Positions 8,993 through 18,076 are shown, counted from the first letter of the stretch. The stretch is DNA of 64,000 nucleotides from Achromobacter sp. ASV32 (GCF_016428805.1 NZ_JAELTJ010000008.1:28279-92278); one strand, 5' to 3'. The notes: generated from the sequence alone by a model not told the origin. Translations and numbers: made by a program.

Positions 8993-9214
8993 ATGAGCGA
9001 TACCGCGTTGAAAAATGCCCGCATGTCGGATGCGCTGGAGCGGTCCCTGATCCGCGAGGCCATCAAGGCGGAAACCCTGTCCGGCCCGTTTTCCCGCATG
9101 GGCTGGCGCCGGCTGAAGCTGCGCCTGGCCAGGCTGGGCGGCGCCGTCGGCGAAGTGCTGCACGACATGGACGCCGGCCGCCGCCAGCATCCGGTCGTCT
9201 CCGCCCGCCGTTGA
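8993..9214 (+). CDS. Small basic protein of unknown function
   Basis: A 73-residue protein starting MSDTALKNARMSDALERSLI, with AAGGAG seven bases before the ATG. It contains many Arg/Lys and a helix-prone central segment (MGWRRLKLRLARLGGAVGEV) but no membrane segment or known domain. Upstream are two NtrC-like sites and AT-rich DNA, and downstream is a clear terminator, so it looks like a monocistronic gene, possibly nitrogen-regulated. I do not recognise the family. Confidence 0.6.
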   Translation: MSDTALKNARMSDALERSLIREAIKAETLSGPFSRMGWRRLKLRLARLGGAVGEVLHDMDAGRRQHPVVSARR

Positions 9215-9237
9215 ATGCCGGGCCGGGCCAAAACAAG

Positions 9238-9260
9238 ACGCCAGCGCAAGCTGGCGTTTT
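9238..9260. terminator. Intrinsic terminator, probably bidirectional
   Basis: ACGCCAGC / GCTGGCGT (8 bp) with GCAA loop, followed by TTTTGC on the plus strand and preceded by AAAACAAG, which gives a T-rich tail for the convergent mntH transcript. Confidence 0.8.
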
Positions 9261-9292
9261 GCTTTGGCTGACGCGGGCTGGGCCGCGGGGGA

Positions 9293-10582
9293 TCACACCA
9301 CCATGTCGACCAGCAGATAGCCGTCGAGCAACACGATGCCGATGGTGGCGATGATGGCGGCCCAGGCCCAGGCGCCGCGCAACGCGTATCGGCCCATCAG
9401 GGTCTTGCGGCAGGCCAGCAGCACGAGCGGACCCAGTGCGAAGGGCAGGGCCAGGCTCAGGATGACCTGGCTCAGCACCAGCAGTTCGTCCGGGTCCTGG
9501 CCGCCCGTGAAGATCAGCAGGCCCACGGCCGCCGCGCCTGCGATCAGCCGCGTGGCCAGCGCGCGCCGGCGGTCGGACCAATTGCTGCGCACCTGGAAGC
9601 CTTGCGACAGAATGCGGCCAGCCAGCACGCCGGTAATGGTGGAGCTTTGCCCGGCGGCGTACAGCGCCACCGCGAACACGATGGCCGCGCCGATGCCCAG
9701 CGTATGGCCGATCACGGCATGGGCGTCGTCCAGGCTGGAGACGATCATGCCCGAGCCGGACAGCGAGGCCGCGGCGACGATCATGATGGCCGAATTGATC
9801 AGCATGGCCACGCCCAGCGACACGACGGTGTCATTGCGCGCGACCCGCATGGCCATGTCGCGTGCGTCAAGCGGCAGTACCCGGGCGCGCTGCGCCAGCG
9901 AGCCGGAATGCAGGTACAGGTTGTGGGGCATCAGGGTTGCGCCCAGGATGCCCAGCGCAATCAGGAAGCCCTGCGGGTTGCGCAGCGCCTGGCCCGTCTG
10001 GGTGATGCCGTGGGCCACCTCGGTCCATGCGGGGTTGGCCTTGAACAGCAGGAACACGAACGAGGCTGCCACCACCGACAGCAGCACGGCGATCACGCGT
10101 TCGTGGCGATCGGCGTTGCCGCGGGTCAGGGCCAGCACGGCGAACGTGCCCACGCCGGTGACGGCCACGCCGCCGATCAGCGGCAGGTTGAACAAGAGGC
10201 GCAGCGCGATGGCGCCGCCGATCAGCTCGGCCAGGGCGGTGGCCAGGATGGCGGCTTCGCCGGCCAGCCAGGCGGCCTTGGACATGCGCGGGGAAAGATG
10301 CCGGGCGGTGAGGGTGGCCAGGTCTTGGCCGGTGGCCAGTGCCAGGCGCGACACCAGTACCTGGAAACCCAGCGCCAGGACGGCCGATGCAATCACGACC
10401 AGCAGCAGGCCGTAGCCGAAGCCGCTGCCCCCGGCGATGTCGGTGGCCCAGTTGCCCGGGTCGATGTAGCCCACGGCGACCAGGATGCCCGATCCGACCA
10501 CCCGGCGCAGGTTGGCCGTCACCCGGGCGTCTTGTGCGTACGCCGCCTTGCCGCCAGAGATCGCATAGATGAATCGGGTCAT
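9293..10582 (-). CDS. mntH: Nramp-family divalent metal transporter
   Basis: A 429-residue inner-membrane proton-coupled metal importer (Mn2+/Fe2+). The first helix carries the metal-binding DPGN motif (VGYIDPGNWATDIAGG) and helix 6 the MPHN motif (LMPHNLYLHSG), both diagnostic for Nramp. Eleven or so membrane segments are visible. A Fur-like palindrome lies 10 bases before the start codon, suggesting iron control rather than, or in addition to, MntR-type manganese control. Confidence 0.9.
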   Translation of the reverse strand: MTRFIYAISGGKAAYAQDARVTANLRRVVGSGILVAVGYIDPGNWATDIAGGSGFGYGLLLVVIASAVLALGFQVLVSRLALATGQDLATLTARHLSPRMSKAAWLAGEAAILATALAELIGGAIALRLLFNLPLIGGVAVTGVGTFAVLALTRGNADRHERVIAVLLSVVAASFVFLLFKANPAWTEVAHGITQTGQALRNPQGFLIALGILGATLMPHNLYLHSGSLAQRARVLPLDARDMAMRVARNDTVVSLGVAMLINSAIMIVAAASLSGSGMIVSSLDDAHAVIGHTLGIGAAIVFAVALYAAGQSSTITGVLAGRILSQGFQVRSNWSDRRRALATRLIAGAAAVGLLIFTGGQDPDELLVLSQVILSLALPFALGPLVLLACRKTLMGRYALRGAWAWAAIIATIGIVLLDGYLLVDMVV

Positions 10583-10591
10583 GTTTTTTCC

Positions 10592-10606
10592 TGAGAATGG
10601 TTCTCA
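10592..10606 (-). promoter_or_regulatory. Fur-like operator before mntH
   Basis: TGAGAATGGTTCTCA is a perfect 6-3-6 dyad and agrees with the Fur 7-1-7 consensus TGATAATnATTATCA at 11 of 14 positions. It lies immediately upstream of the mntH start, where bound repressor would block transcription. Confidence 0.65.
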
Positions 10607-10701
10607 TTTTCCATAACTCGGGCATGACCGTCAAATTGATTTTCAACAAGCCCCGGATAGGGCGGGCCAATGGCGCCACCCGCGGGGCCTGCCGCGGCCG
10701 G

Positions 10702-11127
10702 TCAGGATTTGAGCTTGGCGTCCATGGTGATCTTGGCGTTCAGCACCTTGGAAACGGGGCAGCCCTTTTCCGCCTTGCGGGCGGCCTCCTCGAAAGCCTG
10801 GGCCGTGGCGCCGGGGATCACGCCCTCCACGGTCAGGTGCACCGCGGTGATGGCAAAGCCGCCATCGGCCTTGTCCAGCGTGACTTCGGCCTTGGTGTCC
10901 AGGCTTTGCGGCACCAGGCCGGATTCGCCGAGGATATTGGACAGCGCCATGGTGAAACATCCGGCGTGGGCGGCGCCCAGCAGTTCTTCGGGGTTGGTGC
11001 CGGGGGTGTCGCCGAAGCGGGTGTTGAAGCCGTAGGGTTGGCTCTTGAGCGCGCCGCTCTGGGTGGAAATCGTACCCTTGCCCGTCTTCAGATCGCCCGA
11101 CCAGGCGGCGGTTGCGGTTTTCTTCAT
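10702..11127 (-). CDS. osmC: OsmC-family organic hydroperoxide reductase
   Basis: A 141-residue cytoplasmic thiol peroxidase of the OsmC/Ohr family that reduces organic peroxides. The start MKKTATAAWSGDLKTGKGTI is preceded by AAAGGAG and is preferred over a longer frame. The two redox cysteines lie in AAHAGCFTMALSN and AEKGCPVSKVL, and the family motif NPEELLGAAHA is present. It stands alone between mntH and a divergently transcribed cyclodeaminase-like gene. Confidence 0.9.
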   Translation of the reverse strand: MKKTATAAWSGDLKTGKGTISTQSGALKSQPYGFNTRFGDTPGTNPEELLGAAHAGCFTMALSNILGESGLVPQSLDTKAEVTLDKADGGFAITAVHLTVEGVIPGATAQAFEEAARKAEKGCPVSKVLNAKITMDAKLKS

Positions 11128-11376
11128 GCGTGACTCCTTTAAGGAAGAACGCGCCCGTTGCGGACGCGTCCGTTGGGGAGGCGCGGGCCGCCTGGCGGCG
11201 GCGCGCGGTGCCGGAAGGGGCATGAACCATGATACGGCGCGGATGGCGTACGGGCATGCAAACCGGCCCCGTGCAACGGCAAGCCGATGTAACGGTTGCG
11301 GCCGCTACGCCTTGCCAGCGCCGCATGGCGCCGTCACACTTCGCCCTGACTCAACCCGAACAGGCATTGGATACAG

Positions 11377-12321
11377 ATGGTAGTGATCGACACCGAACAA
11401 ACCCGCCGCGCGTTGTCGTTCGACGCGGCGATCCCGGCGTTGCGCGAGGCGTTTCGCCAGGGGGCCCATGTGCCGCCGCGTCACGTGCACGCCATCGAAT
11501 CGGGCGGCGCGCACGGCACCACGCTGATCATGCCGGCCTGGAACGAGCAGGGTTATTTCGGCGTCAAGGTCATCAATATCTTTCCCGAGAATACGCGTCA
11601 GTCCTTGCCAGGGCTGCACGCCACTTACAACCTGTACAGCGCCCGCACCGGCGTGCCGTTGGCGCAGGTCGATGGCGACCAGGTCACGGTGTTCCGCACC
11701 GCCGGCGCCGCGGCGCTGGGCGCGTCGTACCTTGCACGCCCCGACGCCCGCGTGCTGACCATCGTGGGCTCGGGCCGCATCGCCGGCCTGGTGGCGCAGG
11801 CCATGCGCACCGTGCGGCCCATCGACAAGGTGCGGGTCTGGAACCTGCGTCCGGCAGGTGCGGACGCGCTGGCGGCCGCGTTGCGCGAACAGGGCTTTGA
11901 CGCCGCCAGCACGACCGATCTGGAGCAGGCCGTGCGCCAGGCCGATATCGTCAGCTGCGCGACCTTGTCGACCGAACCGCTGGTGCGCGGCGCCTGGCTG
12001 CGCCCGGGTACCCACCTGGACCTGATCGGCAGCTTCAAGCCCGACATGATCGAAACCGACACCGCCTGCTTTGATGGCACCACGGTCTACGTCGACACCG
12101 ACGAGGCCCCCACCAAGGCGGGCGACCTGTTGGCGGCGTTCGATGCCGGCGTGCTGGCGCGCGACGGCATCCGCGGCACGCTGACCGATCTGGTGCAGGG
12201 CCGCGCGCCGGGCCGCACCAGCGCCCGCGAAGTGACCGTGTTCAAGGCGGTGGGCAGCGCACTGGAAGACCTGACGCTGGCCGCGCTGGTCTACGAGGCC
12301 CGCGCCGGTCAGGCAAAATAG
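11377..12321 (+). CDS. Ornithine cyclodeaminase / mu-crystallin family protein
   Basis: A 314-residue NAD(P)-dependent enzyme. It has the Rossmann motif in VLTIVGSGRIAGLVAQAM, preceded by FRTAGAAALGASYLARPDA, which is typical of the family. Members deaminate ornithine to proline, reduce pyrroline-2-carboxylate or make other imino acids; which reaction applies is not clear. The next gene, 36 bases on, is an amino-acid-type binding protein, so the pair may import and convert an amino acid. No strong ribosome-binding site precedes the chosen ATG. Confidence 0.8.
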   Translation: MVVIDTEQTRRALSFDAAIPALREAFRQGAHVPPRHVHAIESGGAHGTTLIMPAWNEQGYFGVKVINIFPENTRQSLPGLHATYNLYSARTGVPLAQVDGDQVTVFRTAGAAALGASYLARPDARVLTIVGSGRIAGLVAQAMRTVRPIDKVRVWNLRPAGADALAAALREQGFDAASTTDLEQAVRQADIVSCATLSTEPLVRGAWLRPGTHLDLIGSFKPDMIETDTACFDGTTVYVDTDEAPTKAGDLLAAFDAGVLARDGIRGTLTDLVQGRAPGRTSAREVTVFKAVGSALEDLTLAALVYEARAGQAK

Positions 12322-12357
12322 CGCCATCCGCCTTTCTCATTTCCGCGAGTTGCCTTT

Positions 12358-13512
12358 ATGTCCCGCTCATTCTTCCGTTATGCCGCCGCCGTGGCGCTGC
12401 TCATTCCGGCGCTGTCCGCGCATGCCGATATCGTGATCGGCGTAGACGTGTCCACCACCGGCCCGGCCGCTTCGATCGGCATCCAGACCAATAACGCGAT
12501 CCGTCTGTGGCCCGCCACGCTGGGCGGCCAACCGGCGCGCTATGTGGTGCTGGACGATGGCACCGACGTCAGCCGGGCGGTCAAGAACCTGCGCAAGCTC
12601 ACTTCCGAAGACAAGGTCGACGCCATCGTCGGCCCCAACACCACCGCCGCGGCGTTGGCCGCTCTGGACGTGCTGGCCGAAACCCGCACGCCGATGATCG
12701 CGCTGGCCGCGTCCAGCGTCATCGTCGAGCCGATGTCCGATCCCAAGCGCGCCTGGGCCTTCAAGATGCCGCAGAACGATTCGCTGATGGCGACCGCGCT
12801 GGTCGACGACATGAAAAAGAAAGGCCTGAAAAACGTGGCCTTCATCGGCTTCGCGGATTCCTACGGCGACAGCTGGTGGAAAGAGTTTTCGGCCGCAGCC
12901 GGCAACGACCTGAAGATCGTGGCGCAAGAGCGCTTTCAGCGCACCGACGCATCGGTGGTGGGGCAGGTGCTGAAGGTCATCGCCGCCAAGCCGGATGCCG
13001 TACTGATCGCTGGCGCGGGCACGCCCTCGGCCCTGCCGCAAAAGACGCTGCTTGAGCGCGGCTATACCGGCACCATCTATCAAACCCATGGCATCGGCAC
13101 CCTGGAATTCCTGCAGGTGGGCGGCAAGGACGTCGAAGGCACGCGGTTCCCGACCGGCCCCGGCGTGGTGGCGCGCGAGCTGCCGGATTCCAATCCGGTC
13201 AAGAAAGTGGCGGTGGCGTTCGCCGACAAGTACGAGGGTCAGTACGGGGCCAACACGCTGACCCAGTTCGCCGGGGACGCCTACGGTGCCTGGATGCTGC
13301 TGGATTCGGCCGTCGCGCGCGCCCTCAAGACCGGCGCCAAGCCCGGCACGCCGGAATTCCGCGCCGCCCTGCGCGACGCCCTGGAAAACACCCGCGACCT
13401 GGTCGTGCCCAACGGCGTGCTCAACATCTCCAAGGACAACCACCAGGGCTTTGACGAGCGCGCCCGTGTCATGGGCATCGTGCGCGACGGCAAATTCTCG
13501 TACGCGCAATAG
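12358..13512 (+). CDS. Periplasmic binding protein of a branched-chain-type ABC transporter
   Basis: A 384-residue secreted protein with signal MSRSFFRYAAAVALLIPALS (cleavage near SAHA-DIVIG) and a type-I binding fold (DIVIGVDVSTTGPAASIGIQ; TTAAALAALDVLAETRTPMI). It is a LivK paralogue without permease or ATPase genes next to it, so it may use the livHMGF system at 3-6.5 kb or another one elsewhere. It is probably co-transcribed with the cyclodeaminase-like gene and is followed by a strong terminator. Confidence 0.85.
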   Translation: MSRSFFRYAAAVALLIPALSAHADIVIGVDVSTTGPAASIGIQTNNAIRLWPATLGGQPARYVVLDDGTDVSRAVKNLRKLTSEDKVDAIVGPNTTAAALAALDVLAETRTPMIALAASSVIVEPMSDPKRAWAFKMPQNDSLMATALVDDMKKKGLKNVAFIGFADSYGDSWWKEFSAAAGNDLKIVAQERFQRTDASVVGQVLKVIAAKPDAVLIAGAGTPSALPQKTLLERGYTGTIYQTHGIGTLEFLQVGGKDVEGTRFPTGPGVVARELPDSNPVKKVAVAFADKYEGQYGANTLTQFAGDAYGAWMLLDSAVARALKTGAKPGTPEFRAALRDALENTRDLVVPNGVLNISKDNHQGFDERARVMGIVRDGKFSYAQ

Positions 13513-13590
13513 GTAGCCGCACTGAAAATGGGGACGACATAGTCGTCTACCCTTCGTAACGTGTTCTAACCCGTCATAGGGCAGGGCAGG

Positions 13591-13619
13591 AAAAAAGCAG
13601 ACTGAAGTCTGCTTTTTTT
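13591..13619. terminator. Intrinsic terminator
   Basis: GCAGAC / GTCTGC around TGAA, extended by six A's on the left and seven T's on the right. It separates the binding-protein gene from the ehu operon. Confidence 0.9.
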
Positions 13620-13709
13620 CGTTCATATCATTAGAAGTGAAATGATTTAATGTCGTATCATTTTTAGCGAAGCCATGTACCTAGAAATAAATCCGGGAGA
13701 AAAAGCACC

Positions 13710-14630
13710 ATGAACTTGCCCCTGCGACGCACCCGCCGCGCCCTGTTGGCCCTGAGCCTGGGGGCGTTGGCCGCCTGCTCTGACTCGGCCGCCGACAAGG
13801 CCGCCGACAAGGCCGCCGGCCAGGCGCCGGCCGCCGCCAGCACGTTGGAAGCCGCCAAGGCCGCGGGCACGATCCGCATCGGCTATGCCAACGAGGCGCC
13901 GCTCGCCTTCATGGACCGCAAAGAGGCCAAGGTCACCGGCGAGTCCGTCGAGATCGCCCGCGTGGTGCTCAAGCGCATGGGCATCAACGAGGTGCAGGGC
14001 GTGCTGACCGAGTTCGGCTCGCTGATTCCGGGGCTGCAGGCCAAGCGCTTCGATATCATCGCGGCGGGCATGTACGTCACCCCCGAACGCTGCGGCCAGG
14101 TGGCGTTTTCCAATCCCACCTACGGCGTGGGCCAGGCGTTCCTGGTCAAGCAAGGCAATCCCAAGAATCTGCACAGCTACGAAGACGTGGTGAAGAACCC
14201 CGACGTCAAGCTGGGCGTAGTGGTGGGCGCCATCGAAGCCGAGTACGCCTCCAAGGTCAAGATACCCGCCGGCCAGATGGTGGTGTTCCCCGACGCGGTC
14301 AGCGCCTTGTCGGGGGTGCAGGCCGGCCGGGCCGATGCCTATGCGGCCACCGACCTGACCGTCAACGACCTGATGGGCAAGACCGATGGCGGCAGCGGCC
14401 TGGAAAAGGCCGAGCCTTTCTCTGACCCGCAGATCGACGGCAAGGACGTGCGCGGCTATGGTGCCTACGCTTTCCGTCCCGAGGACAAGGCGTTTGCCGA
14501 CGCCTTCAACGCCGAGCTGGCCAAGTTCATCGGCACCGACGAGCACAAGAAGCTGGTGGCGCCTTTCGGCTTCACGCCCCAGGAACTGCCCAACGGAGTC
14601 ACGACGGCCCAGCTCTGCGCCGGGCAATAG
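13710..14630 (+). CDS. ehuB: Ectoine/hydroxyectoine-type binding lipoprotein EhuB
   Basis: A 306-residue solute-binding protein anchored as a lipoprotein (lipobox LAAC at about residues 19-22). The body shows the EhuB pattern: GTIRIGYANEAPLAFMD, TEFGSLIPGLQAKRFDIIAA and GMYVTPERCGQVAFSNPTYG. It is followed by two small permeases and an ATPase in the order ehuBCDA, as in Sinorhizobium. The role is uptake of the compatible solutes ectoine/hydroxyectoine; other polar amino-acid-like substrates remain possible. AT-rich DNA between 13620 and 13690 likely holds the operon promoter. Confidence 0.85.
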   Translation: MNLPLRRTRRALLALSLGALAACSDSAADKAADKAAGQAPAAASTLEAAKAAGTIRIGYANEAPLAFMDRKEAKVTGESVEIARVVLKRMGINEVQGVLTEFGSLIPGLQAKRFDIIAAGMYVTPERCGQVAFSNPTYGVGQAFLVKQGNPKNLHSYEDVVKNPDVKLGVVVGAIEAEYASKVKIPAGQMVVFPDAVSALSGVQAGRADAYAATDLTVNDLMGKTDGGSGLEKAEPFSDPQIDGKDVRGYGAYAFRPEDKAFADAFNAELAKFIGTDEHKKLVAPFGFTPQELPNGVTTAQLCAGQ

Positions 14631-14639
14631 GGGGCGCCG

Positions 14640-15293
14640 ATGCAGCTCATATCCGAACATATCGGGACGCTGATACCGCCGCTGCTGGAAGGGCTGGCGG
14701 TCACGTTGCAGATCATGGCGGGCGCCGTGGTGCTGGCCGTGCCGCTGGCGCTGGCCACGGGCATCGGACGCCTGTCGACGCTGCGGCCGGTGCGTTGGCT
14801 GGCGGCCGTCTATGTCGAGGTGTTCCGCGGCACCTCGGCGCTGGTGCAGCTGTTCTGGTTCTATTTCGTGCTGCCGCTGTTCGGCGTGCAATTGCCGGCC
14901 ATGTTGGTGGGCATCGTGGTGCTGGCGCTGAACGCCGGCGCTTATGGTGCGGAAGTGGTGCGCGGCGCGATCCGTGCGGTGCCGCCGGGCCAGCGCGAGG
15001 CCGGCGTGGCGTTGAACCTGACCCGAGGCCAGATCATGCGCCGTATCGTGGTGCCGCAGGCCATTCCGGCCATGCTGCCCCCCACCGGCAACCTGCTGAT
15101 CGAACTGCTCAAGAACACGGCACTGGTGTCATTGATCACCATTACCGATCTCACCTTCCGCGGCCAGCTGCTGCGCAGCGAAACCCTGCGCACCACCGAG
15201 ATCTTCGGCCTCATGCTGCTGTTGTATTTCGCGGTGGCGCTCTTGATCACCGCTGGCGTGCGCCTGCTTGAACGGAGGGTCCGCGTCCGATGA
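14640..15293 (+). CDS. ehuC: Ectoine/hydroxyectoine ABC transporter permease EhuC
   Basis: A 217-residue polar-amino-acid-type permease (HisM family) with about five helices. The EAA loop is visible as REAGVALNLTRGQIMRRIVV. VEVFRGTSALVQLFWFYFVL is the family's conserved second segment. It begins nine bases after ehuB and overlaps ehuD. Confidence 0.87.
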   Translation: MQLISEHIGTLIPPLLEGLAVTLQIMAGAVVLAVPLALATGIGRLSTLRPVRWLAAVYVEVFRGTSALVQLFWFYFVLPLFGVQLPAMLVGIVVLALNAGAYGAEVVRGAIRAVPPGQREAGVALNLTRGQIMRRIVVPQAIPAMLPPTGNLLIELLKNTALVSLITITDLTFRGQLLRSETLRTTEIFGLMLLLYFAVALLITAGVRLLERRVRVR

Positions 15294-15961
15294 AACCGGT
15301 ATTCGATTGGTCCTTCGCGCTGGAAATCCTGCCCACGCTGGGCTCGGCGCTGATCATCACCATCCAGGCCACCGTGCTGGGCATGCTGGTGGCCGTGACG
15401 CTGGGTCTGGCGCTGGCGCTGCTGCGGCGTTCGCGGTTGGCGCTGGTGTCGCTGCCCACGGCCTTCGTGATCGAGTTCGTGCGCAGCACGCCGCTGCTGG
15501 TGCAGATGTACTTCCTGTTCTACGTGCTGCCACTGACCGGGGTGCAGATGTCGCCGCTGGCGACCGGCATCGTGGCTCTGGGGGTGCACTATGCCACCTA
15601 TTGCGCCGAGGTCTATCGCGCCGGCATCGAGGCCGTGCCGCGCGGCCAGCTTGAAGCGGCGCGGGCCCTGAACATGTCGCCGTGGCGCACCGCCGTGGGC
15701 GTGGTGCTGCCGCAGGCGATCCCGCCGGTGGTGCCGGCGCTGGGCAACTATCTGGTCGCCATGTTCAAGGACACGCCGCTGCTATCGGCGATCACGGTGG
15801 TCGAGCTGCTGCAGCAAAGCAAGATGATCGGGTCCACCACCTTCCGCTACACCGAACCCCTGACCCTGGTCGGCGCGCTGTTCCTGGTGCTGAGCCTGAT
15901 CGCGGCATGGGGTGTGCGTGGCCTGGAGGCCCGCCTGCAACGATATGGAGGAAAGCGATGA
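15290..15961 (+). CDS. ehuD: Ectoine/hydroxyectoine ABC transporter permease EhuD
   Basis: A 223-residue second permease of the same family. FVRSTPLLVQMYFLFYVLPL and the EAA loop QLEAARALNMSPWRTAVGVV are present. The ATG overlaps the ehuC stop and its TGA overlaps the ehuA start, so the three genes are translationally coupled. Confidence 0.87.
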   Translation: MKPVFDWSFALEILPTLGSALIITIQATVLGMLVAVTLGLALALLRRSRLALVSLPTAFVIEFVRSTPLLVQMYFLFYVLPLTGVQMSPLATGIVALGVHYATYCAEVYRAGIEAVPRGQLEAARALNMSPWRTAVGVVLPQAIPPVVPALGNYLVAMFKDTPLLSAITVVELLQQSKMIGSTTFRYTEPLTLVGALFLVLSLIAAWGVRGLEARLQRYGGKR

Positions 15962-16728
15962 GCGCCAGCGTCACCATCAAGAACCTGCACAAGCGCTATG
16001 GAGAACTGGAGGTGCTGCGGGGGATCAACCTGGAGATCCCGGCCGGTCAGACCGTGGCGGTCATCGGGCCTTCCGGGTCGGGCAAGTCCACCCTGCTGCG
16101 CGTCCTGATGACCCTGGACCGGCCCACCAGCGGCGATATCGAGATCGACGGCCAGTCCATGTGGACGGACGAGCAGGGCCGCCCGGCCGGCCCCAATTCC
16201 GAGCACCTGCGCCGCGTACGCGGCAAGATCGGCATGGTGTTCCAGCACTTCAATCTGTTCCCGCACATGACGGCGCTGGGCAACACCATGGAGGCGCCGC
16301 TGCACGTGTTGGGCATGCCGCGCGACCAGGCCCGCGAACGCGCGGTCGAATACCTGGACATGGTGGGCCTGGGCGACAAGCTGGATGTCTATCCGGCGCA
16401 GTTGTCGGGCGGGCAGAAGCAGCGGGTCGGTATTGCGCGCGCGCTGGCCATGTGTCCGGAGATCATGCTGTTCGATGAGGTGACCTCGGCGCTGGACCCC
16501 GAACTGGTGGGCGGCATCCTGCAGATCCTGCGTGATCTGGCGGTGCGCCGCAGCATGACGATGATCATCGTTACCCACCAGATGAAGTTCGCCGAGCGCA
16601 GTTCCGATCGCACCCTGTTCTTTGACCAGGGCAATATCGTCGAGGACGCCGAGTCGCAGGCGCTGTTCAGTGCACCCAAGCAGGCGCGCACCCGGCAGTT
16701 TCTGGACAGCGTTATCGAGGGGCAGTAG
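15958..16728 (+). CDS. ehuA: Ectoine/hydroxyectoine ABC transporter ATPase EhuA
   Basis: A 256-residue ABC ATPase. It has Walker A GPSGSGKSTLLRVL, Q-loop GMVFQHFNLFPHMT, signature LSGGQKQRVGIARALA, Walker B IMLFDEVTSALDP and switch His in IIVTHQMKFAER. GGAGG lies before the ATG. It is the last gene of ehuBCDA; no ectoine degradation genes (doe/eut) follow in this window. Confidence 0.88.
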   Translation: MSASVTIKNLHKRYGELEVLRGINLEIPAGQTVAVIGPSGSGKSTLLRVLMTLDRPTSGDIEIDGQSMWTDEQGRPAGPNSEHLRRVRGKIGMVFQHFNLFPHMTALGNTMEAPLHVLGMPRDQARERAVEYLDMVGLGDKLDVYPAQLSGGQKQRVGIARALAMCPEIMLFDEVTSALDPELVGGILQILRDLAVRRSMTMIIVTHQMKFAERSSDRTLFFDQGNIVEDAESQALFSAPKQARTRQFLDSVIEGQ

Positions 16729-16901
16729 GGCAGGCCGGATAGGGCAGGGAACGGGCAGCGCGTCACAGGGCCAAAGCGCGGAATCGCTCGGTGCCAGCCT
16801 GCCCGCGACATTTAACCCTGCTGGGGCCGTTGGGATTGGCCGGGCGGCGCAGGCCTCGGCGCTATGCTGTGCGCCTGCGTCTATCGCTCGGAGCCCCTCG
16901 C

Positions 16902-18014
16902 ATGAGTCACCTCTTCAGTCCCACGTCAGTCGGCAACGTCGAACTGGCCAATCGTATCGTCATCGCGCCCATGTGCGAATACTCGGCCGACGAAGGCCGT
17001 GCCACGGATTGGCACATGATCCACCTGGGGCACTTGGCCCTGTCGGGGGCGGCGCTGCTGTTCACCGAAGCCACGGCGGTCGAAGCGGACGGCCGTATTT
17101 CCCCGGGTGACCTGGGGCTGTGGTCGGACGAGACCGAAGCCGCGCTGGGACGGGTGGTGCAGGCGGTGCGGCGCTATTCGCCTATCAAGTTGGGCATCCA
17201 GCTGGGCCACGCGGGCCGCAAGGCCTCCAGCCATGCTCCCTGGGAGGGCGGCCAACTGGTCCCGCTCGACCAAGGCGGCTGGCAAGGCTGGGCGCCGTCG
17301 GCGATTCCCCACAACGCTTCCGAGCCGGCGCCCCGCGCGCTGGACGCGGCCGGCCTGGCGCGGGTGCGCGACGCCTTCGTGGACAGCGCCCGCCGCGCGA
17401 TCCGCCTGGGCTTTGACGCCATCGAATTGCATGCCGCGCATGGCTACCTGCTGCACCAGTTCCTCTCGCCCCTATCGAACCGGCGCGATGACGGCTACGG
17501 CGGTTCCCTGGAAAACCGCATGCGCTTCCCGCTGGAAGTGTTCCGCGCGGTGCGCGCGGTGACGCCGGCGTCGGTGGCACTTGGGGTGCGCGTGTCGGCG
17601 ACCGACTGGGTCGACGGCGGGTGGGATCCTGCGCAGACCGAAGCCTTCGCGCTGCAGCTCAAGGAACTGGGCTGTGAGTTCATCGACGTCTCCAGCGGCG
17701 GGGTGTCCTCGCAGCAGAAGATTCCGGTGGGGCCCAACTACCAGGTGCCGTTCGCCGATGCCCTCAAGCGCGCGGTGGGCCTGCCCACCATTACGGTCGG
17801 GCTGATCACCGAAGCGCAGCAGGCCGAGGACATCCTGGCCCATGGCCAGGCCGACATGGTGGCCCTTGCCCGTGGCATGCTGTATGACCCGCGCTGGCCC
17901 TGGCATGCGGCTGCGCAGCTGGGCGGCCAGGTCAGCGCGCCGCGTCAGTACTGGCGATCGCAGCCGCGCGAGCAGAAAGAACTGTTCGGCGAAACGCGCT
18001 TCGGCCAGCGCTAG
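16902..18014 (+). CDS. NADH:flavin oxidoreductase, Old Yellow Enzyme family (YqjM-like)
   Basis: A 370-residue FMN-dependent ene-reductase. It has the class-III (YqjM/thermophilic-like) features: the Cys-containing motif APMCEYSADEGRATDWHMIH and the active-site segment ELHAAHGYLLHQFLSPLSNR. ALARGMLYDPRWPWHA is the conserved C terminus. The start MSHLFSPTSVGNVELANR follows GGAG; an earlier in-frame ATG lacks these features. Such enzymes reduce activated double bonds of xenobiotics; the physiological substrate is unknown. Confidence 0.88.
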   Translation: MSHLFSPTSVGNVELANRIVIAPMCEYSADEGRATDWHMIHLGHLALSGAALLFTEATAVEADGRISPGDLGLWSDETEAALGRVVQAVRRYSPIKLGIQLGHAGRKASSHAPWEGGQLVPLDQGGWQGWAPSAIPHNASEPAPRALDAAGLARVRDAFVDSARRAIRLGFDAIELHAAHGYLLHQFLSPLSNRRDDGYGGSLENRMRFPLEVFRAVRAVTPASVALGVRVSATDWVDGGWDPAQTEAFALQLKELGCEFIDVSSGGVSSQQKIPVGPNYQVPFADALKRAVGLPTITVGLITEAQQAEDILAHGQADMVALARGMLYDPRWPWHAAAQLGGQVSAPRQYWRSQPREQKELFGETRFGQR

Positions 18015-18076
18015 CCGTCGCATTGGGCCCGGGTGACGTACGCGGGTCCGCCACCCGCCCAGACCGATTCGCCATG

